The notes: generated by a model not told the origin, from the letters alone. Positions 35,204-44,552 are shown, counted from the stretch's first letter. The stretch is 64,000 nucleotides of DNA from Clostridiaceae bacterium Marseille-Q3526 (GCA_018223375.1 JAGTTS010000001.1:1-64000); one strand, 5' to 3'. A program made the numbers and translations.

Positions 35204-35433
35204 TGAATATTCAGAAATTTTTAGATTCGAAACATGGAAACATTCTGGGACGCGTGTATTTCCTGATCCTCCTTTTTTTCGGAAACGCGCTGATTCCCAT
35301 TGGAGCAGTGATTAAATTCCTGCATAACGGTTCCGGCGTTCTCATGATTGCAGGGCTGCTGATCACGGTGATTGCTATTGCAATTCTCTCCACACCTTAT
35401 GATTTAAGCAATTATAAGGAGACAGAGGAATAA
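35203..35433 (+). CDS. small two-helix membrane protein
   Basis: 76-aa protein starting MNIQKFLDSKHGNILGR at the ATG that overlaps the transporter's stop. Two hydrophobic segments (VYFLILLFFGNALIPIGAVI and VLMIAGLLITVIAIAIL). Likely an accessory subunit of the Nramp-like transporter. No named family. Confidence 0.7.
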   Translation: MNIQKFLDSKHGNILGRVYFLILLFFGNALIPIGAVIKFLHNGSGVLMIAGLLITVIAIAILSTPYDLSNYKETEE

Positions 35434-35450
35434 CTGCCGTTTCCTAAAGG

Positions 35451-35495
35451 ATTCCATAACAGATTCCATAACAATTACATAACCATTCCATATTG
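35451..35495. repeat. short tandem ATTCCATAACA repeats
   Basis: Four degenerate copies at 35451, 35463, 35474 and 35485 between the small membrane gene and its terminator. Confidence 0.4.
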
Positions 35496-35497
35496 AC

Positions 35498-35531
35498 AAA
35501 GGAGAGCGGCCTGAAACGTGCCGCTCTCCTT
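35498..35531. terminator. bidirectional terminator
   Basis: AGGAGAGCGGC pairs with GCCGCTCTCCT between convergent genes. Confidence 0.7.
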
Positions 35532-35573
35532 CATTTCATGTTCTTCTATTCTGTTCTTAACCTTCCGCCCAGT

Positions 35574-36362
35574 CTAGCTGGCTCCTAACAGGGCTGGATC
35601 AATTTCCACATAGTCCGCTGTGTCGGGAAGGGTAATCTCCACCGGCTGTCCTGGCTGGTGGACGGTTCCCGTTATGTCGAGAATCATACCCACAGACGCG
35701 CCCTGAGACTCCATGGACAGATCCAGATTCATCTTCATATCTGTATAATAGCCGTCTTTTCCAATCGTATACTCGCCGTCTGCAGAATTGATGGTCATAT
35801 TCAGGCCGGACACCTGGCTTACGTCTCCCATCGCGCCCATCACCTGGCCCAGATAATCGTTCATCTTCTCCGGATTGGCAGTAAAGGTGAGAATCTGGTT
35901 ATCCCCGTCCTTCTTTACCTCAACAGTATCCAGGCTTTCCACCGGAAGCGTAGTGCTTCCCACACTCTCCTGTATCTGGGCAGTCAGGCTTTCCAGATCC
36001 ATGGGATATTTCATTTTCTGGCCCATGGCTTCCATGTAATAGTAGCCGTCCTCATAAAATACGGTTGTCTCCATATTCATGCCGTCCATAGCCACAGAAG
36101 AAGCTGTGATGAATTTTACGTGCTCCTTATCCGACTGATCCATCTTGGTGTTGCTGGAGACCTCCATATCCATGCTCTCCTCATCCGCCGTCATGGCCAT
36201 CTTCATCGTCACGTCCATGTCAACGCTGTCCAGGGCGCTGTTCTTCTCCATCGCCGCGCTGTAAATTTCTTTGGGATCCTGCTTCTTAGCGCATCCCGAC
36301 ACTGCTGCCACCGCTAACGCGCCAGCCATAAGGACCGCTGCCGCCTTTCTCCATCTTCTCAT
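35574..36362 (-). CDS. DUF6612-like, methionine-rich lipoprotein
   Basis: 262-aa exported lipoprotein. Signal peptide MRRWRKAAAVLMAGALAVAA ends in the lipobox VSGC (Cys about 25). The mature part resembles the LolA/LppX-type beta-sheet fold of DUF6612 proteins, with repeated Met-rich strands (MDVTMKMAMTADEESMDMEV). Function unknown. Downstream of dhaM but with its own ribosome site. Confidence 0.75.
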   Translation of the reverse strand: MRRWRKAAAVLMAGALAVAAVSGCAKKQDPKEIYSAAMEKNSALDSVDMDVTMKMAMTADEESMDMEVSSNTKMDQSDKEHVKFITASSVAMDGMNMETTVFYEDGYYYMEAMGQKMKYPMDLESLTAQIQESVGSTTLPVESLDTVEVKKDGDNQILTFTANPEKMNDYLGQVMGAMGDVSQVSGLNMTINSADGEYTIGKDGYYTDMKMNLDLSMESQGASVGMILDITGTVHQPGQPVEITLPDTADYVEIDPALLGAS

Positions 36363-36390
36363 ATACCACCCTCCTTCTTATGTCTTAAAT

Positions 36391-36771
36391 CTAGAATTTC
36401 GGCGTGCCTGCCACCTGGCTTAAAGCCGCCAGAATCTCATCCATCTTCATGCCGCTGACTGCGTTGATAGTGGCGACCACCGCTCCCTCCACCAGCGGGC
36501 AGTCCGCCATCTTAACGGTATCCGGCTCAAACATGTCAAGCACCATCTCCGTCGTCATCACCGCGCTTCCCATATCCATGAGGACAATGACTCCCTCCTC
36601 CGAGTAGACGCTTTCAATGGCCTTCTGAATCTTCTCGAAGCTGGTTCCGAAGCCGCCGTCCTCCATGCCCCCTGCCGCCGCAATCTTCGCGTCAGGAGCC
36701 ATCAATCCTGTAAATTCCACCACACTGTCCGCCAGGTTCTTACTGTGGGACACAATCACGATTCCTACCAT
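36391..36771 (-). CDS. dhaM: DhaM, PTS phosphotransferase subunit of dihydroxyacetone kinase
   Basis: 126-aa EIIA-mannose-like domain. Phospho-accepting His is in VIVSHSKNLADSV (His 9). It takes phosphate from HPr and passes it to ADP bound on DhaL. Single-domain form, as usual in Firmicutes. Last of the dhaKLM set. Confidence 0.93.
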   Translation of the reverse strand: MVGIVIVSHSKNLADSVVEFTGLMAPDAKIAAAGGMEDGGFGTSFEKIQKAIESVYSEEGVIVLMDMGSAVMTTEMVLDMFEPDTVKMADCPLVEGAVVATINAVSGMKMDEILAALSQVAGTPKF

Positions 36772-36798
36772 CTGTTCTCCTCCGTTTTACTTCCTCTC

Positions 36799-37422
36799 CT
36801 AAAGTGCCGCTCCCACTGTCTCCATCATAAAGGTAAAGGAAGTCGCTCCCGGATCCTGATGGCCGATGCTTCTCTCTCCTACATAGCTGGCTCTTCCCTT
36901 GGTGGCGATAATCGTCTTCGTGTACTCTACGCCTGCCTCAGCCGCCTCTGTGCCTTCCTTCCAGGCTGTTTCTGCGTCTTTGCCCTCTGCTGCGGCGGCC
37001 TTCATGGCCTCCAGCGCCGGGATCATGGCATCCAACATGGTCTTCTCGCTCCTGTCAGACTTTCCTCTCTGCTTTACGCCCTCCACAGCCGCTTCAAAGG
37101 CTGTCAGGAATTCGTTAAAGCTCATTTCCTTCTTTCCAGCCAGAGCCATACCCATTTTCATAAAAGCCGTTCCGTAGAGCGGTCCGGCGGATCCTCCCAC
37201 TGTGGATACCAGGGTCATGCCGGTAGTCTTAAAGATAGTTCCCAGGTCGCTGTCCGCCATACCCGGCAGCTTTTTCTTCACCTCGCCGAAGCCTCTGGCC
37301 ATGTTAATGCCGTGGTCACAGTCTCCGATCGGCTTATCAAGCTCTGTCAGAAACTCCTTTTCCTCTATAATCTTATCTCCGATTTTGTCAAGCAGTTCAA
37401 TTATCTTAGCGCTGTCTGTCAT
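36799..37422 (-). CDS. dhaL: DhaL, ADP-binding subunit of dihydroxyacetone kinase
   Basis: 207-aa helical protein. The nucleotide and magnesium loop is seen in KPIGDCDHGINMARGF, followed by VSTVGGSAGPLYGTAFM and SYVGERSIGHQDPGATS. Start at MTDSAKII (ATG at 37422) after AGGAGA. Works with DhaK and DhaM to phosphorylate dihydroxyacetone from glycerol or formaldehyde routes. Confidence 0.93.
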   Translation of the reverse strand: MTDSAKIIELLDKIGDKIIEEKEFLTELDKPIGDCDHGINMARGFGEVKKKLPGMADSDLGTIFKTTGMTLVSTVGGSAGPLYGTAFMKMGMALAGKKEMSFNEFLTAFEAAVEGVKQRGKSDRSEKTMLDAMIPALEAMKAAAAEGKDAETAWKEGTEAAEAGVEYTKTIIATKGRASYVGERSIGHQDPGATSFTFMMETVGAAL

Positions 37423-37532
37423 TATCCCATCTCCTGTTCTCATATTTTTCAGGACAGCCGCCCTCTATCCGGCGGATCCTGTAATCTGAAACGGCAGGAG
37501 AAGCGCAAAAGGCCTCCCCCGCCGTCTGCTTC

Positions 37533-38522
37533 TTAAGCCTTAAATGCCGGCGTATCTGCCTTTGCGTCCAGAAGCTCCTTCAGCTCGTCGTCCAGGCGCA
37601 GCAGTGAAATAGAAAATCCCTCCATCTCAATGGACGTCATGTACTCGCCCACCAACGTCTTATAAACCTTGACGCCTTTCTCAGCCAGAACGTCTGATAC
37701 GCGGTTATTTACAATAAACAGCTCCATCAGAGGCGTCGCTCCGGATCCGTTAATCATCACCGCCACCTCTTTTCCGCTGTAGTCCAGATCTGCTAAAATC
37801 TTCTCTAACAGAAGATCCACGATCTCGTCTGCCTTTTTAAGGGGCTCTCTGTGGATTCCAGGCTCGCCGTGGATGCCGATTCCCACTTCCATTTCGTCGT
37901 CGTTCAGCTCAAAGCCCGGCTGTCCTGCCGCCGGAACGGTGCATGGACGGATGGCCATTCCCATGGTTCTTACATTGTCAATGACTTTCTGGGCCACAGC
38001 CTGAACCTCCTCTAAGGAAGCGCCTGTCTCTGCCTTGGCTCCTGCAATCTTATGTACAAACACAGTTCCCGCCACACCTCTGCGGCCTACGGTGTAAAGG
38101 CTGTCCTTTACGGCCACATCGTCGTTTACAACGACCTGAGCGACCTTGATGCCCTCCATCTGGGCCATCTCTCCGGCCATCTCAAAGTTCATCACGTCTC
38201 CCGTATAGTTCTTGATAACCATGAGAACGCCCTGGTCTGTGGCAACTGCCTTGATTCCCTCATAAATCTGATCCGGCGTCGGGGATGTAAATACAGCTCC
38301 GGATACGGCCGCGTCCAGCATTCCCTCTCCCACATAGCCGCCGTGAGCCGGCTCATGGCCGCTGCCTCCGCCGCTGATCAGCGCTACCTTTCCCTCTTTT
38401 CTGTTGGCGCGGACAACCACGTTTCCGCAGTCCAGCTTTCTCACATACTGTGGATACGCCTTGGCCATGCCGAGGACCATCTCATTCTCCACCTGCTCCA
38501 CACTGTTGATAATTTTTTTCAT
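37533..38522 (-). CDS. dhaK: DhaK, dihydroxyacetone-binding subunit
   Basis: 329-aa subunit starting MKKIINSVEQVENEM (ATG at 38522). Substrate-site sequences are SGGGSGHEPAHGGYVG and GIGIHGEPGIHRE, the latter supplying the His that binds dihydroxyacetone covalently. First gene of dhaKLM, behind a good promoter at 38655-38683. Confidence 0.94.
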   Translation of the reverse strand: MKKIINSVEQVENEMVLGMAKAYPQYVRKLDCGNVVVRANRKEGKVALISGGGSGHEPAHGGYVGEGMLDAAVSGAVFTSPTPDQIYEGIKAVATDQGVLMVIKNYTGDVMNFEMAGEMAQMEGIKVAQVVVNDDVAVKDSLYTVGRRGVAGTVFVHKIAGAKAETGASLEEVQAVAQKVIDNVRTMGMAIRPCTVPAAGQPGFELNDDEMEVGIGIHGEPGIHREPLKKADEIVDLLLEKILADLDYSGKEVAVMINGSGATPLMELFIVNNRVSDVLAEKGVKVYKTLVGEYMTSIEMEGFSISLLRLDDELKELLDAKADTPAFKA

Positions 38523-38654
38523 AGCCGTTTCCTCCAATCTTATTTCCGTCCGCCCAGAACAGAAACGCTGCTTTCTGCAGCAAAACGCGCCCTGTTCTCT
38601 GACCCCACGCCAAAAGCCGGCAAAATACCTGTCTTCTCCCAGCTGATCAGATAT

Positions 38655-38683
38655 ATTATAAAAAAATTCAGGCAGATGTTCAA
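38655..38683 (-). promoter_or_regulatory. promoter of dhaKLM
   Basis: TTGAAC and TATAAT with 17 bases between, about 130 bases before dhaK. Confidence 0.65.
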
Positions 38684-38712
38684 TAGTCAACTGGATGAAT
38701 ATGTAAAAAGAT

Positions 38713-38745
38713 GAAAAAAGGAACCCATGCATTCATGGATTCCTC
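38713..38745 (-). terminator. terminator of trpS
   Basis: On the minus strand AGGAATCCATG and CATGGGTTCCT pair and are followed by TTTTT. Confidence 0.75.
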
Positions 38746-38797
38746 TCTTACACCTGTTAAAAATATTCCCTGGCCGTGTCCGCGCCAGCGGCTTTCT

Positions 38798-39802
38798 CTA
38801 GCGGATCTTCTCCGGGAAGCCCACCTTTTTCTGAACCTTGCGCAGCGTCTTATTTGAAAAATACTGAGCCTTCTCAGCATTATTCTTAATCACGCTGTCA
38901 ATGTAGGCCTTGTCCTTGGAAAGCTCTGCATATCTCTCCTGAAGAGGACGGAGCACGTCCACAACCGCCTCGCCGACAGCCATCTTAAAGTCGCCGTAGC
39001 CCTTGCCGTCAAACTCCTTCTCAACCTCCTGCGGAGTCTTTCCTGTACAGGCTCTGTAGATGTCGATCAGGTTCTTAATTCCCGGCTGCTCGTCACAGTA
39101 GCGGACGCAGGCCTCAGAATCTGTCACAGCTCTCTTGAACTTGCGGATAATGGTATCCGGATCGTCCATCAGGTAAATGCTGCCGTTTGGATTCTCGTCT
39201 GACTTGGACATCTTCTTGGCCGAATCCTGAAGACTCATGATCTTGGCTCCCGCCTTTCCGATGTAGGCCTCCGGAACGGTGAACACGTCGCCGTAAATGT
39301 TGTTGAAACGGATCGCAATGTCTCTTGTCAGCTCCAGATGCTGCATCTGGTCAATGCCTACCGGAACTACGTCTGCCTGGTACAGAAGAATATCTGCCGC
39401 CATCAGCACCGGGTAGGTAAAAAGGCCGGCATTGATATTGTCCGCGTGCTTCGCCGCCTTATCCTTAAACTGAGTCATGCGGTTTAACTCTCCCATATAG
39501 GTAAAGCAGTTTAAAATCCATGACAGCTCCGCATGGCCGCTGACGTGGGACTGGTAGTAAATGCAGTTCTTCTCCGGATCCAGACCTGCGGCAATATAGA
39601 GAGTCAAAAGATTTCTGGCTCTTCTTCTCAGCTCGGCCGGATCCTGGCGCACTGTGATGGAGTGCATATCCACCACGCTGAAAAAGGTCTGATACTCGTC
39701 GCTTATAGTAACCCAGTTCTTCAGCGCTCCCAGATAATTTCCAAGAGTCAGGTTTCCTGTTGCCTGCATACCGCTGAAAAGTGTTTTCTTTCCGTCTAAC
39801 AT
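38798..39802 (-). CDS. trpS: tryptophanyl-tRNA synthetase
   Basis: 334-aa class I synthetase charging tRNA-Trp. The HIGH-type motif is LTLGNYLG and the KMSKS motif lies in DSAKKMSKSDENP. Standard bacterial length. Monocistronic between its own promoter and terminator; no T-box leader was seen. Confidence 0.96.
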   Translation of the reverse strand: MLDGKKTLFSGMQATGNLTLGNYLGALKNWVTISDEYQTFFSVVDMHSITVRQDPAELRRRARNLLTLYIAAGLDPEKNCIYYQSHVSGHAELSWILNCFTYMGELNRMTQFKDKAAKHADNINAGLFTYPVLMAADILLYQADVVPVGIDQMQHLELTRDIAIRFNNIYGDVFTVPEAYIGKAGAKIMSLQDSAKKMSKSDENPNGSIYLMDDPDTIIRKFKRAVTDSEACVRYCDEQPGIKNLIDIYRACTGKTPQEVEKEFDGKGYGDFKMAVGEAVVDVLRPLQERYAELSKDKAYIDSVIKNNAEKAQYFSNKTLRKVQKKVGFPEKIR

Positions 39803-39855
39803 ATCGTGATCTCCTTATGTTTCTCCGCTGTGCAGAGTCTAATCAATATGAGTTC

Positions 39856-39884
39856 ATTATAGTACAGAATCGCCTCAGTTTCAA
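39856..39884 (-). promoter_or_regulatory. promoter of trpS
   Basis: TTGAAA and TATAAT with a 17-base spacer on the minus strand. Confidence 0.75.
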
Positions 39885-39951
39885 GTTCATCTGTTTTCGT
39901 CTTTTCTCCCATAAACGGCAGGGGAAATATTCCAGCGGCCTTCAAATTTTC

Positions 39952-39980
39952 TTGTCTTCCCTTCCCATCTCTGCTACACT
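39952..39980 (+). promoter_or_regulatory. promoter of luxS
   Basis: TTGTCT and TACACT with 17 bases between, about 47 bases before luxS. Confidence 0.6.
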
Positions 39981-40027
39981 GATATTTACAGCAGACTGCT
40001 GCAAATTTCTATACTGGGAGAATTCTT

Positions 40028-40507
40028 ATGGATAAAATTACTAGCTTCACCATCAACCATTTAGAGCTGCTGCCGGGCGTCTACGTATCCAGAAAGGACA
40101 AGGCGGACAACGCGGTTATTACCACCTTTGACATCCGCATGACGCGCCCTAACTTCGAGCCGGTCATGAACACGGCTGAGGTTCACACCATCGAGCACCT
40201 GGCTGCCACCTTTTTAAGAAACCACAGTCTCTGGAAAGAGCGGGTGCTCTACTTCGGCCCCATGGGCTGCCGCACCGGCTTCTATCTGCTCCTGTCGGGA
40301 GACTATGAATCCAGAGACATTGTGCCTCTGATGAAGGAGATGTTCGCCTTTATCAGGGATTACCAGGGCGAGGTTCCGGGAGCCTGCGCCAGGGACTGCG
40401 GAAATTATCTGGATATGAACCTGCCTATGGCCAACTGGCTGGCCGATCGCTTCCTGCGGGAGGTTTTAGACGTAATTGACGACAGCCGTCTGATCTATCC
40501 GGAATAG
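40028..40507 (+). CDS. luxS: S-ribosylhomocysteine lyase LuxS
   Basis: 159-aa enzyme splitting S-ribosylhomocysteine into homocysteine and the autoinducer-2 precursor. Metal ligands HTIEH (His 53, His 57) and Cys in ARDCGNY (about 124) are present, as is the catalytic Cys in GPMGCRTGFY. Start ATG at 40028 after GGGAG. Alone between promoter and terminator. Confidence 0.96.
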   Translation: MDKITSFTINHLELLPGVYVSRKDKADNAVITTFDIRMTRPNFEPVMNTAEVHTIEHLAATFLRNHSLWKERVLYFGPMGCRTGFYLLLSGDYESRDIVPLMKEMFAFIRDYQGEVPGACARDCGNYLDMNLPMANWLADRFLREVLDVIDDSRLIYPE

Positions 40508-40518
40508 CAGAGGCAGAA

Positions 40519-40544
40519 TGTGCGGGGAATTCTTTCCCCGCACA
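40519..40544 (+). terminator. terminator of luxS
   Basis: TGTGCGGGGAA pairs with TTCCCCGCACA; the T-rich tail is short. Confidence 0.6.
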
Positions 40545-40570
40545 GCTGCATTTCTTTCTGATTGAGACGG

Positions 40571-42541
40571 TCAGTCCTGCTGCTCTGCCGTTTCTTCCGC
40601 GGACAGCCCACCCGTATACGCCTCGTCTTCCACTGGAAATTCTATGGTCGCTGCCTCCTCATCATCCTGGGCTTCTGTCTGGCCGAATAAATCCGGGAAC
40701 ATGCCGGACATATCTCCACTCTCCTCTGTCTCTTCGTCCCGCTGCAGATAATAGCTGGGCGCGGACAAGGATCTGTCGATATCTCTGATGTAAAAGCTCT
40801 CCACGTGATCGTCTATCAGGCAGGTCTGGCCATCCTGATAAAGCTTCAGATTTCCGTAAAACTCTGGATTCCTGTAATCAGTCAGCATCACCAGGAAATC
40901 GTCTGCCGCCGATACATTGGTGACCTCCTCTGATACCGTCTCTTCCTGTCCCTCTGAAATCCGCTTCAGTGTTCCGGAATTATCATAATTGTATGATAAA
41001 TATTGATAATTTCTGTCTTCATAGGGAGCAATCACATAAATATCTTCTGATCCTGCATTCATTTTTCCGTATGTCAGAGGATCCTCTGCAATTTTCTCTC
41101 CATTGAGATATAATTCTGTATTTCCAAATTCTTCTGCATTTTCTGTATTTATATTTTTTTCATACAAAATCTGGGAATCGTCTGCCCTGCTTAACAGAAT
41201 CTCTCCCAGCGAAGTGTCAATCAGCTCCATTTCGCCCATATGCCCGTCCGACATATCTGCCTTCACCAGCTTGTACTCATAGGTCCAGCCATAGAGCGCT
41301 TCTTCGTCCTCCTCGGCGTCATAGCATACCAGGTAGCAGCATTCTTCCTCCGGGCTGTACATCTGCGGGTACTCGCATCCGTCGCAGGGTACTCCTTTCA
41401 GCTCCCAGGACTGTCCGTCTTTCACCAGATACCGGACCACAGCGCCTTCCTCATCTGCTCTCTCTTCCTCATACCAGAAGATTCCCTCCTCCTCCCCGTA
41501 AGCGCAGTCATATACGTCTTCGCTGAGCATGACGGTTTCTCCATCTTTATAATAGTAGAGGGCGTCTCTGGGGCCTGACTGGCCATTTTCCCGCTTTTCC
41601 TGTTTAACCTTCATATCGTCGAAAAGACTGCCGCTTTCAGAAGCCATGTCCTCAGGATTCCTGTCCATATAGTACACCTCCCCTGTCTCCCCAGACAGAG
41701 AGGCGACGTAGCCGTTTGCCAAATCCATGTCTAAAAGCTGTTTGCCGTCTTTCCCCTTTTCCCATAGAAACAGCTGGAGCCGGTCTGTCTCTTTATCTTC
41801 CTTTGTGTACCAGATTTTAGATCCGTCTCCGCTCATTCCTTCTATATAGGCAACGTTTTCCCCAAGCAGCACAGGGCTGGATGCCTCTTTGGAGGTTAAA
41901 TCGGAATAGTATACGTCTTCTCTCACCGGATTCTCCTTAAAATCTGTCCTTTGAAGAGAAAAGCACACACAGCTTTCTGTCATTAAAACAGGATAATTGG
42001 AACCTCCCTGCTGAGAGATGACAAATACTCCCTCCTCTGGCCTGTAGCAGTATAAAGCCTCTGGAGAAATGTCCGGCTTACTGCTCTTTTCATTGAAAAC
42101 AATCGTATTTCCCTCCAGCTTATACCAGGACGCGTTCTCTGCGATCCGTTCAGCCTTACCGCCTTTACGGTTTTCAATCACATAGAGCCGCATATACTGG
42201 CCCTCTTCCTCCTCCTGGTACAGGGGAACCAGCACATAGCTTCCATCCTCCGACCATTTCATGTCCAGACTGCTGGAAATGCCTTCTCCCTCATCCTTGT
42301 TCACCTGATCCACCAGCAGCTCCGGATCCGCTTTCTCTGGATTCTTAATATCTGCCCGGTAAAGGGCATTGTCCTTCAAATAGTAAAGATACCTGTCTTT
42401 ATCTCCCGCTTGTTCTGCTGCCCCAGATTCCGTATGTACCTGAGAATCGGTCTCCGCCTGTGGGCTCTTCGTTTTTTCGCTGCAGCCGGAAAGAACCGAC
42501 GCCTGAACCAGGCACAGACCTGCAAGCGCCGCGCTGACCAT
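40571..42541 (-). CDS. beta-propeller-like surface lipoprotein with an early stop upstream
   Basis: 656-aa acidic exported protein. The signal sequence MVSAALAGLCLVQASVLSGC ends in a lipobox with Cys about 20. The body has repeated YLYY/LYVIE/YYMDRNP strands spaced like a TolB or DUF5050-type propeller. Immediately upstream, in frame, ATG at 42565 encodes MKKQRRR followed by TAG (42542-42544), which would be the normal charged start of the signal peptide. Translation now probably starts at 42541, which still has AGGAGAAGG ahead of it. Export may be weaker without the basic residues. Confidence 0.75.
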   Translation of the reverse strand: MVSAALAGLCLVQASVLSGCSEKTKSPQAETDSQVHTESGAAEQAGDKDRYLYYLKDNALYRADIKNPEKADPELLVDQVNKDEGEGISSSLDMKWSEDGSYVLVPLYQEEEEGQYMRLYVIENRKGGKAERIAENASWYKLEGNTIVFNEKSSKPDISPEALYCYRPEEGVFVISQQGGSNYPVLMTESCVCFSLQRTDFKENPVREDVYYSDLTSKEASSPVLLGENVAYIEGMSGDGSKIWYTKEDKETDRLQLFLWEKGKDGKQLLDMDLANGYVASLSGETGEVYYMDRNPEDMASESGSLFDDMKVKQEKRENGQSGPRDALYYYKDGETVMLSEDVYDCAYGEEEGIFWYEEERADEEGAVVRYLVKDGQSWELKGVPCDGCEYPQMYSPEEECCYLVCYDAEEDEEALYGWTYEYKLVKADMSDGHMGEMELIDTSLGEILLSRADDSQILYEKNINTENAEEFGNTELYLNGEKIAEDPLTYGKMNAGSEDIYVIAPYEDRNYQYLSYNYDNSGTLKRISEGQEETVSEEVTNVSAADDFLVMLTDYRNPEFYGNLKLYQDGQTCLIDDHVESFYIRDIDRSLSAPSYYLQRDEETEESGDMSGMFPDLFGQTEAQDDEEAATIEFPVEDEAYTGGLSAEETAEQQD

Positions 42542-42631
42542 CTACCTTCTCCTCTGTTTCTTCATATGCTTCTGCCTCCCCCCCTGTGTCTTACCCCGTT
42601 TTTCCAAAATCCATCTTATCAAATACCTGGA

Positions 42632-43246
42632 CTACTCAATATCTATCTCCACTCCGTGATTGTAGTATTTTCGATCCTCCTCTCCAATTGGACGGATCAC
42701 GCGGCAGGGATTTCCCACCGCCACCACATTGGCCGGAATATCCTTCGTCACCACGCTTCCCGCTCCAATCACAGAATTTTCTCCAATGGATATGCCTGGA
42801 AGGATAATGGCTCCCGCGCCGACCCACACATTGTCCCCAATGTGAACCGGAAGGTTATACTGAGCCTGTTTTCTCCTGATTTCAGGGCAGATTGGATGGT
42901 TTCCCGTACATACCACCGCGTTAGGCCCGAACATGACGCTGTTCCCCACAAAAATATCTGTGTCGTCCACCAGAGTCAGATTGAAATTCGCGTAAACGCC
43001 GTCTCCGAAATGGACGTTTTTACCGGCCCAGTTGGCGTGAAGAGGCGGCTCAATATGGCAGTTTTCCCCAAATTCTGCAAACATCTCCTTTAAAAGGGCC
43101 TGCCTTTTCTCATCCTCCGACGGCCTGGTCTGATTGAAATCATATAAAAGCTCCAGACATTTAGCCTGCTCCTCCCCCAGATCGCTTCCGCTCTCATAGT
43201 ACAGCCGTCCTGCTCTCATTCTCTCTCTTGCTTCTTTTGAATCCAT
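42632..43246 (-). CDS. maltose/galactoside O-acetyltransferase-like hexapeptide protein
   Basis: 204-aa left-handed beta-helix acetyltransferase. The N-terminal Mac domain (KEARERMRAGRLYYESGSDL) and hexapeptide repeats (HIGDNVWVGAGAIILPGISI, then IGAGSVVTKDIPANVVAVGN) with the active His region VCTGNHPI are seen. Acetylates sugars with acetyl-CoA. Twelve bases separate it from the restriction gene upstream. Confidence 0.9.
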   Translation of the reverse strand: MDSKEARERMRAGRLYYESGSDLGEEQAKCLELLYDFNQTRPSEDEKRQALLKEMFAEFGENCHIEPPLHANWAGKNVHFGDGVYANFNLTLVDDTDIFVGNSVMFGPNAVVCTGNHPICPEIRRKQAQYNLPVHIGDNVWVGAGAIILPGISIGENSVIGAGSVVTKDIPANVVAVGNPCRVIRPIGEEDRKYYNHGVEIDIE

Positions 43247-43258
43247 CGCTTTCTCCTC

Positions 43259-44542
43259 CTACTCTTCTGTCAGACGCACCATCCATCTGAGCCATCCGGC
43301 CACAGAGGAGGCTCTTCTGCCGATCAGACTGTCTCCGCAGAGCCTTAATTCTTTCATTTTCCTCTGAATATACGGCTTATCCGGCAGTTTTCCCGTCCGC
43401 ACCGCAGTTTCAAACAGCTGGTGAAAGATTTCGTGCTCCAGTATCCGGCCCGCGTAGGCCAGCTGGCGCTTCTTATAATCCATCCGGCTGATGCTGACGC
43501 CCCGCTCTGTCAGCTCAGCCCGGACGACTCCGTCTCTTCCCTTTTTCCTGACTGCCAGCCCCAGGTAGGCGCAGGCGTTATAGTAGTAGCCTGACTGTCT
43601 CTCCTGAAAGCCGAAAATCTCTGCAATCTCCGCCATGGTCAGCGGCTTTTCTCCCAGATGCTCAATGAGAGAGATGACTTTTTCAAAGCTGTCAGCCTGA
43701 ATAAAAGGAACGCCCTCCGGCTCCGGCTTTACAGACACGCTTCCCATGATTCCGGCCAGATCCTCCATGGTAATCCTCGTGTCCTCCAGGCTGTACCGCT
43801 GTTCTTTCACCAGCCGGATGGAATCGTACACCATCGGATCGTCAAATTCGTACTCCAGAAGTCTGAAAATCTGGTTGGAACAGACCAGAAAGACAGGCCG
43901 CACCGGTTTTGTCAGGCGGCCCTCCCACAGTCGGAAAGGATAATAGAGCTGGCGCACCAGAAAATTGCTGTGAACTACGTTTTTCCCCTCCAGAATGGCA
44001 AAGCTGTCTCTCCCCTCAAAGCCCCCGTCAATCTCCAGCTGAGAGTTGTTCACCTGGATTCTGGATACATGCTTTCTGTCCCCAGAGTGAATCTGAAAGT
44101 CAAAAGCGCCGGAGGACATGCGCCCCGACACCGTCTCCACCAGCCGCTTTTCCCCCAGGAAATCCTCCAGAATCCCAGTGAGGCTGATAAGCTTAATGGC
44201 GGCGGCCTCCGACCGCACGTCGCGGACGTCGATAGTCTCCAGGTAGTCGGGAATCCTGCTCCTGTCCACCTGGATTACGCCGCCTCTGCTCTCCTCCTCC
44301 GGAAAATCGTGATACAGGGAAAAATCTCCGATCACGTAGCTTCCCCTCGTCACAGGGAGGATGCCAAGCTTCCCAAACACCGTGGGAACCGACTCTCTGG
44401 TGTCAAATTTCGTCATCAGCCTGGGTTCCTTAAATTCCCGGATCTGATCCGCAGTAATTGAAAAAATCCCCTGTCTCTTCACCTGCTCCGCAATGCCGTA
44501 TGTTTCAAACAGGGCGTTCCATTTTTCCTCGATAATTCCCAT
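43259..44542 (-). CDS. probable type II restriction endonuclease
   Basis: 427-aa protein paired with the Dam-type methyltransferase ten bases upstream. The N-terminal segment (FETYGIAEQVKRQGIFSITA, then LMTKFDTRESVP) and SSGAFDFQIHSGDRKH with SRIQVNNSQLEIDGG resemble type II restriction proteins of this layout, and the latter could hold the acidic and Lys catalytic residues. The C-terminal 150 aa look like winged helices for DNA recognition. Cleavage site unknown; GATC is a guess from the methylase type. Confidence 0.65.
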   Translation of the reverse strand: MGIIEEKWNALFETYGIAEQVKRQGIFSITADQIREFKEPRLMTKFDTRESVPTVFGKLGILPVTRGSYVIGDFSLYHDFPEEESRGGVIQVDRSRIPDYLETIDVRDVRSEAAAIKLISLTGILEDFLGEKRLVETVSGRMSSGAFDFQIHSGDRKHVSRIQVNNSQLEIDGGFEGRDSFAILEGKNVVHSNFLVRQLYYPFRLWEGRLTKPVRPVFLVCSNQIFRLLEYEFDDPMVYDSIRLVKEQRYSLEDTRITMEDLAGIMGSVSVKPEPEGVPFIQADSFEKVISLIEHLGEKPLTMAEIAEIFGFQERQSGYYYNACAYLGLAVRKKGRDGVVRAELTERGVSISRMDYKKRQLAYAGRILEHEIFHQLFETAVRTGKLPDKPYIQRKMKELRLCGDSLIGRRASSVAGWLRWMVRLTEE

Positions 44543-44552
44543 GCAGCCTCTC

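Noticed and set aside
39803..40027. Possible T-box leader before trpS
   Set aside because: The promoter lies only about 50 bases before the ATG and no T-box sequence or terminator/antiterminator pair is visible.
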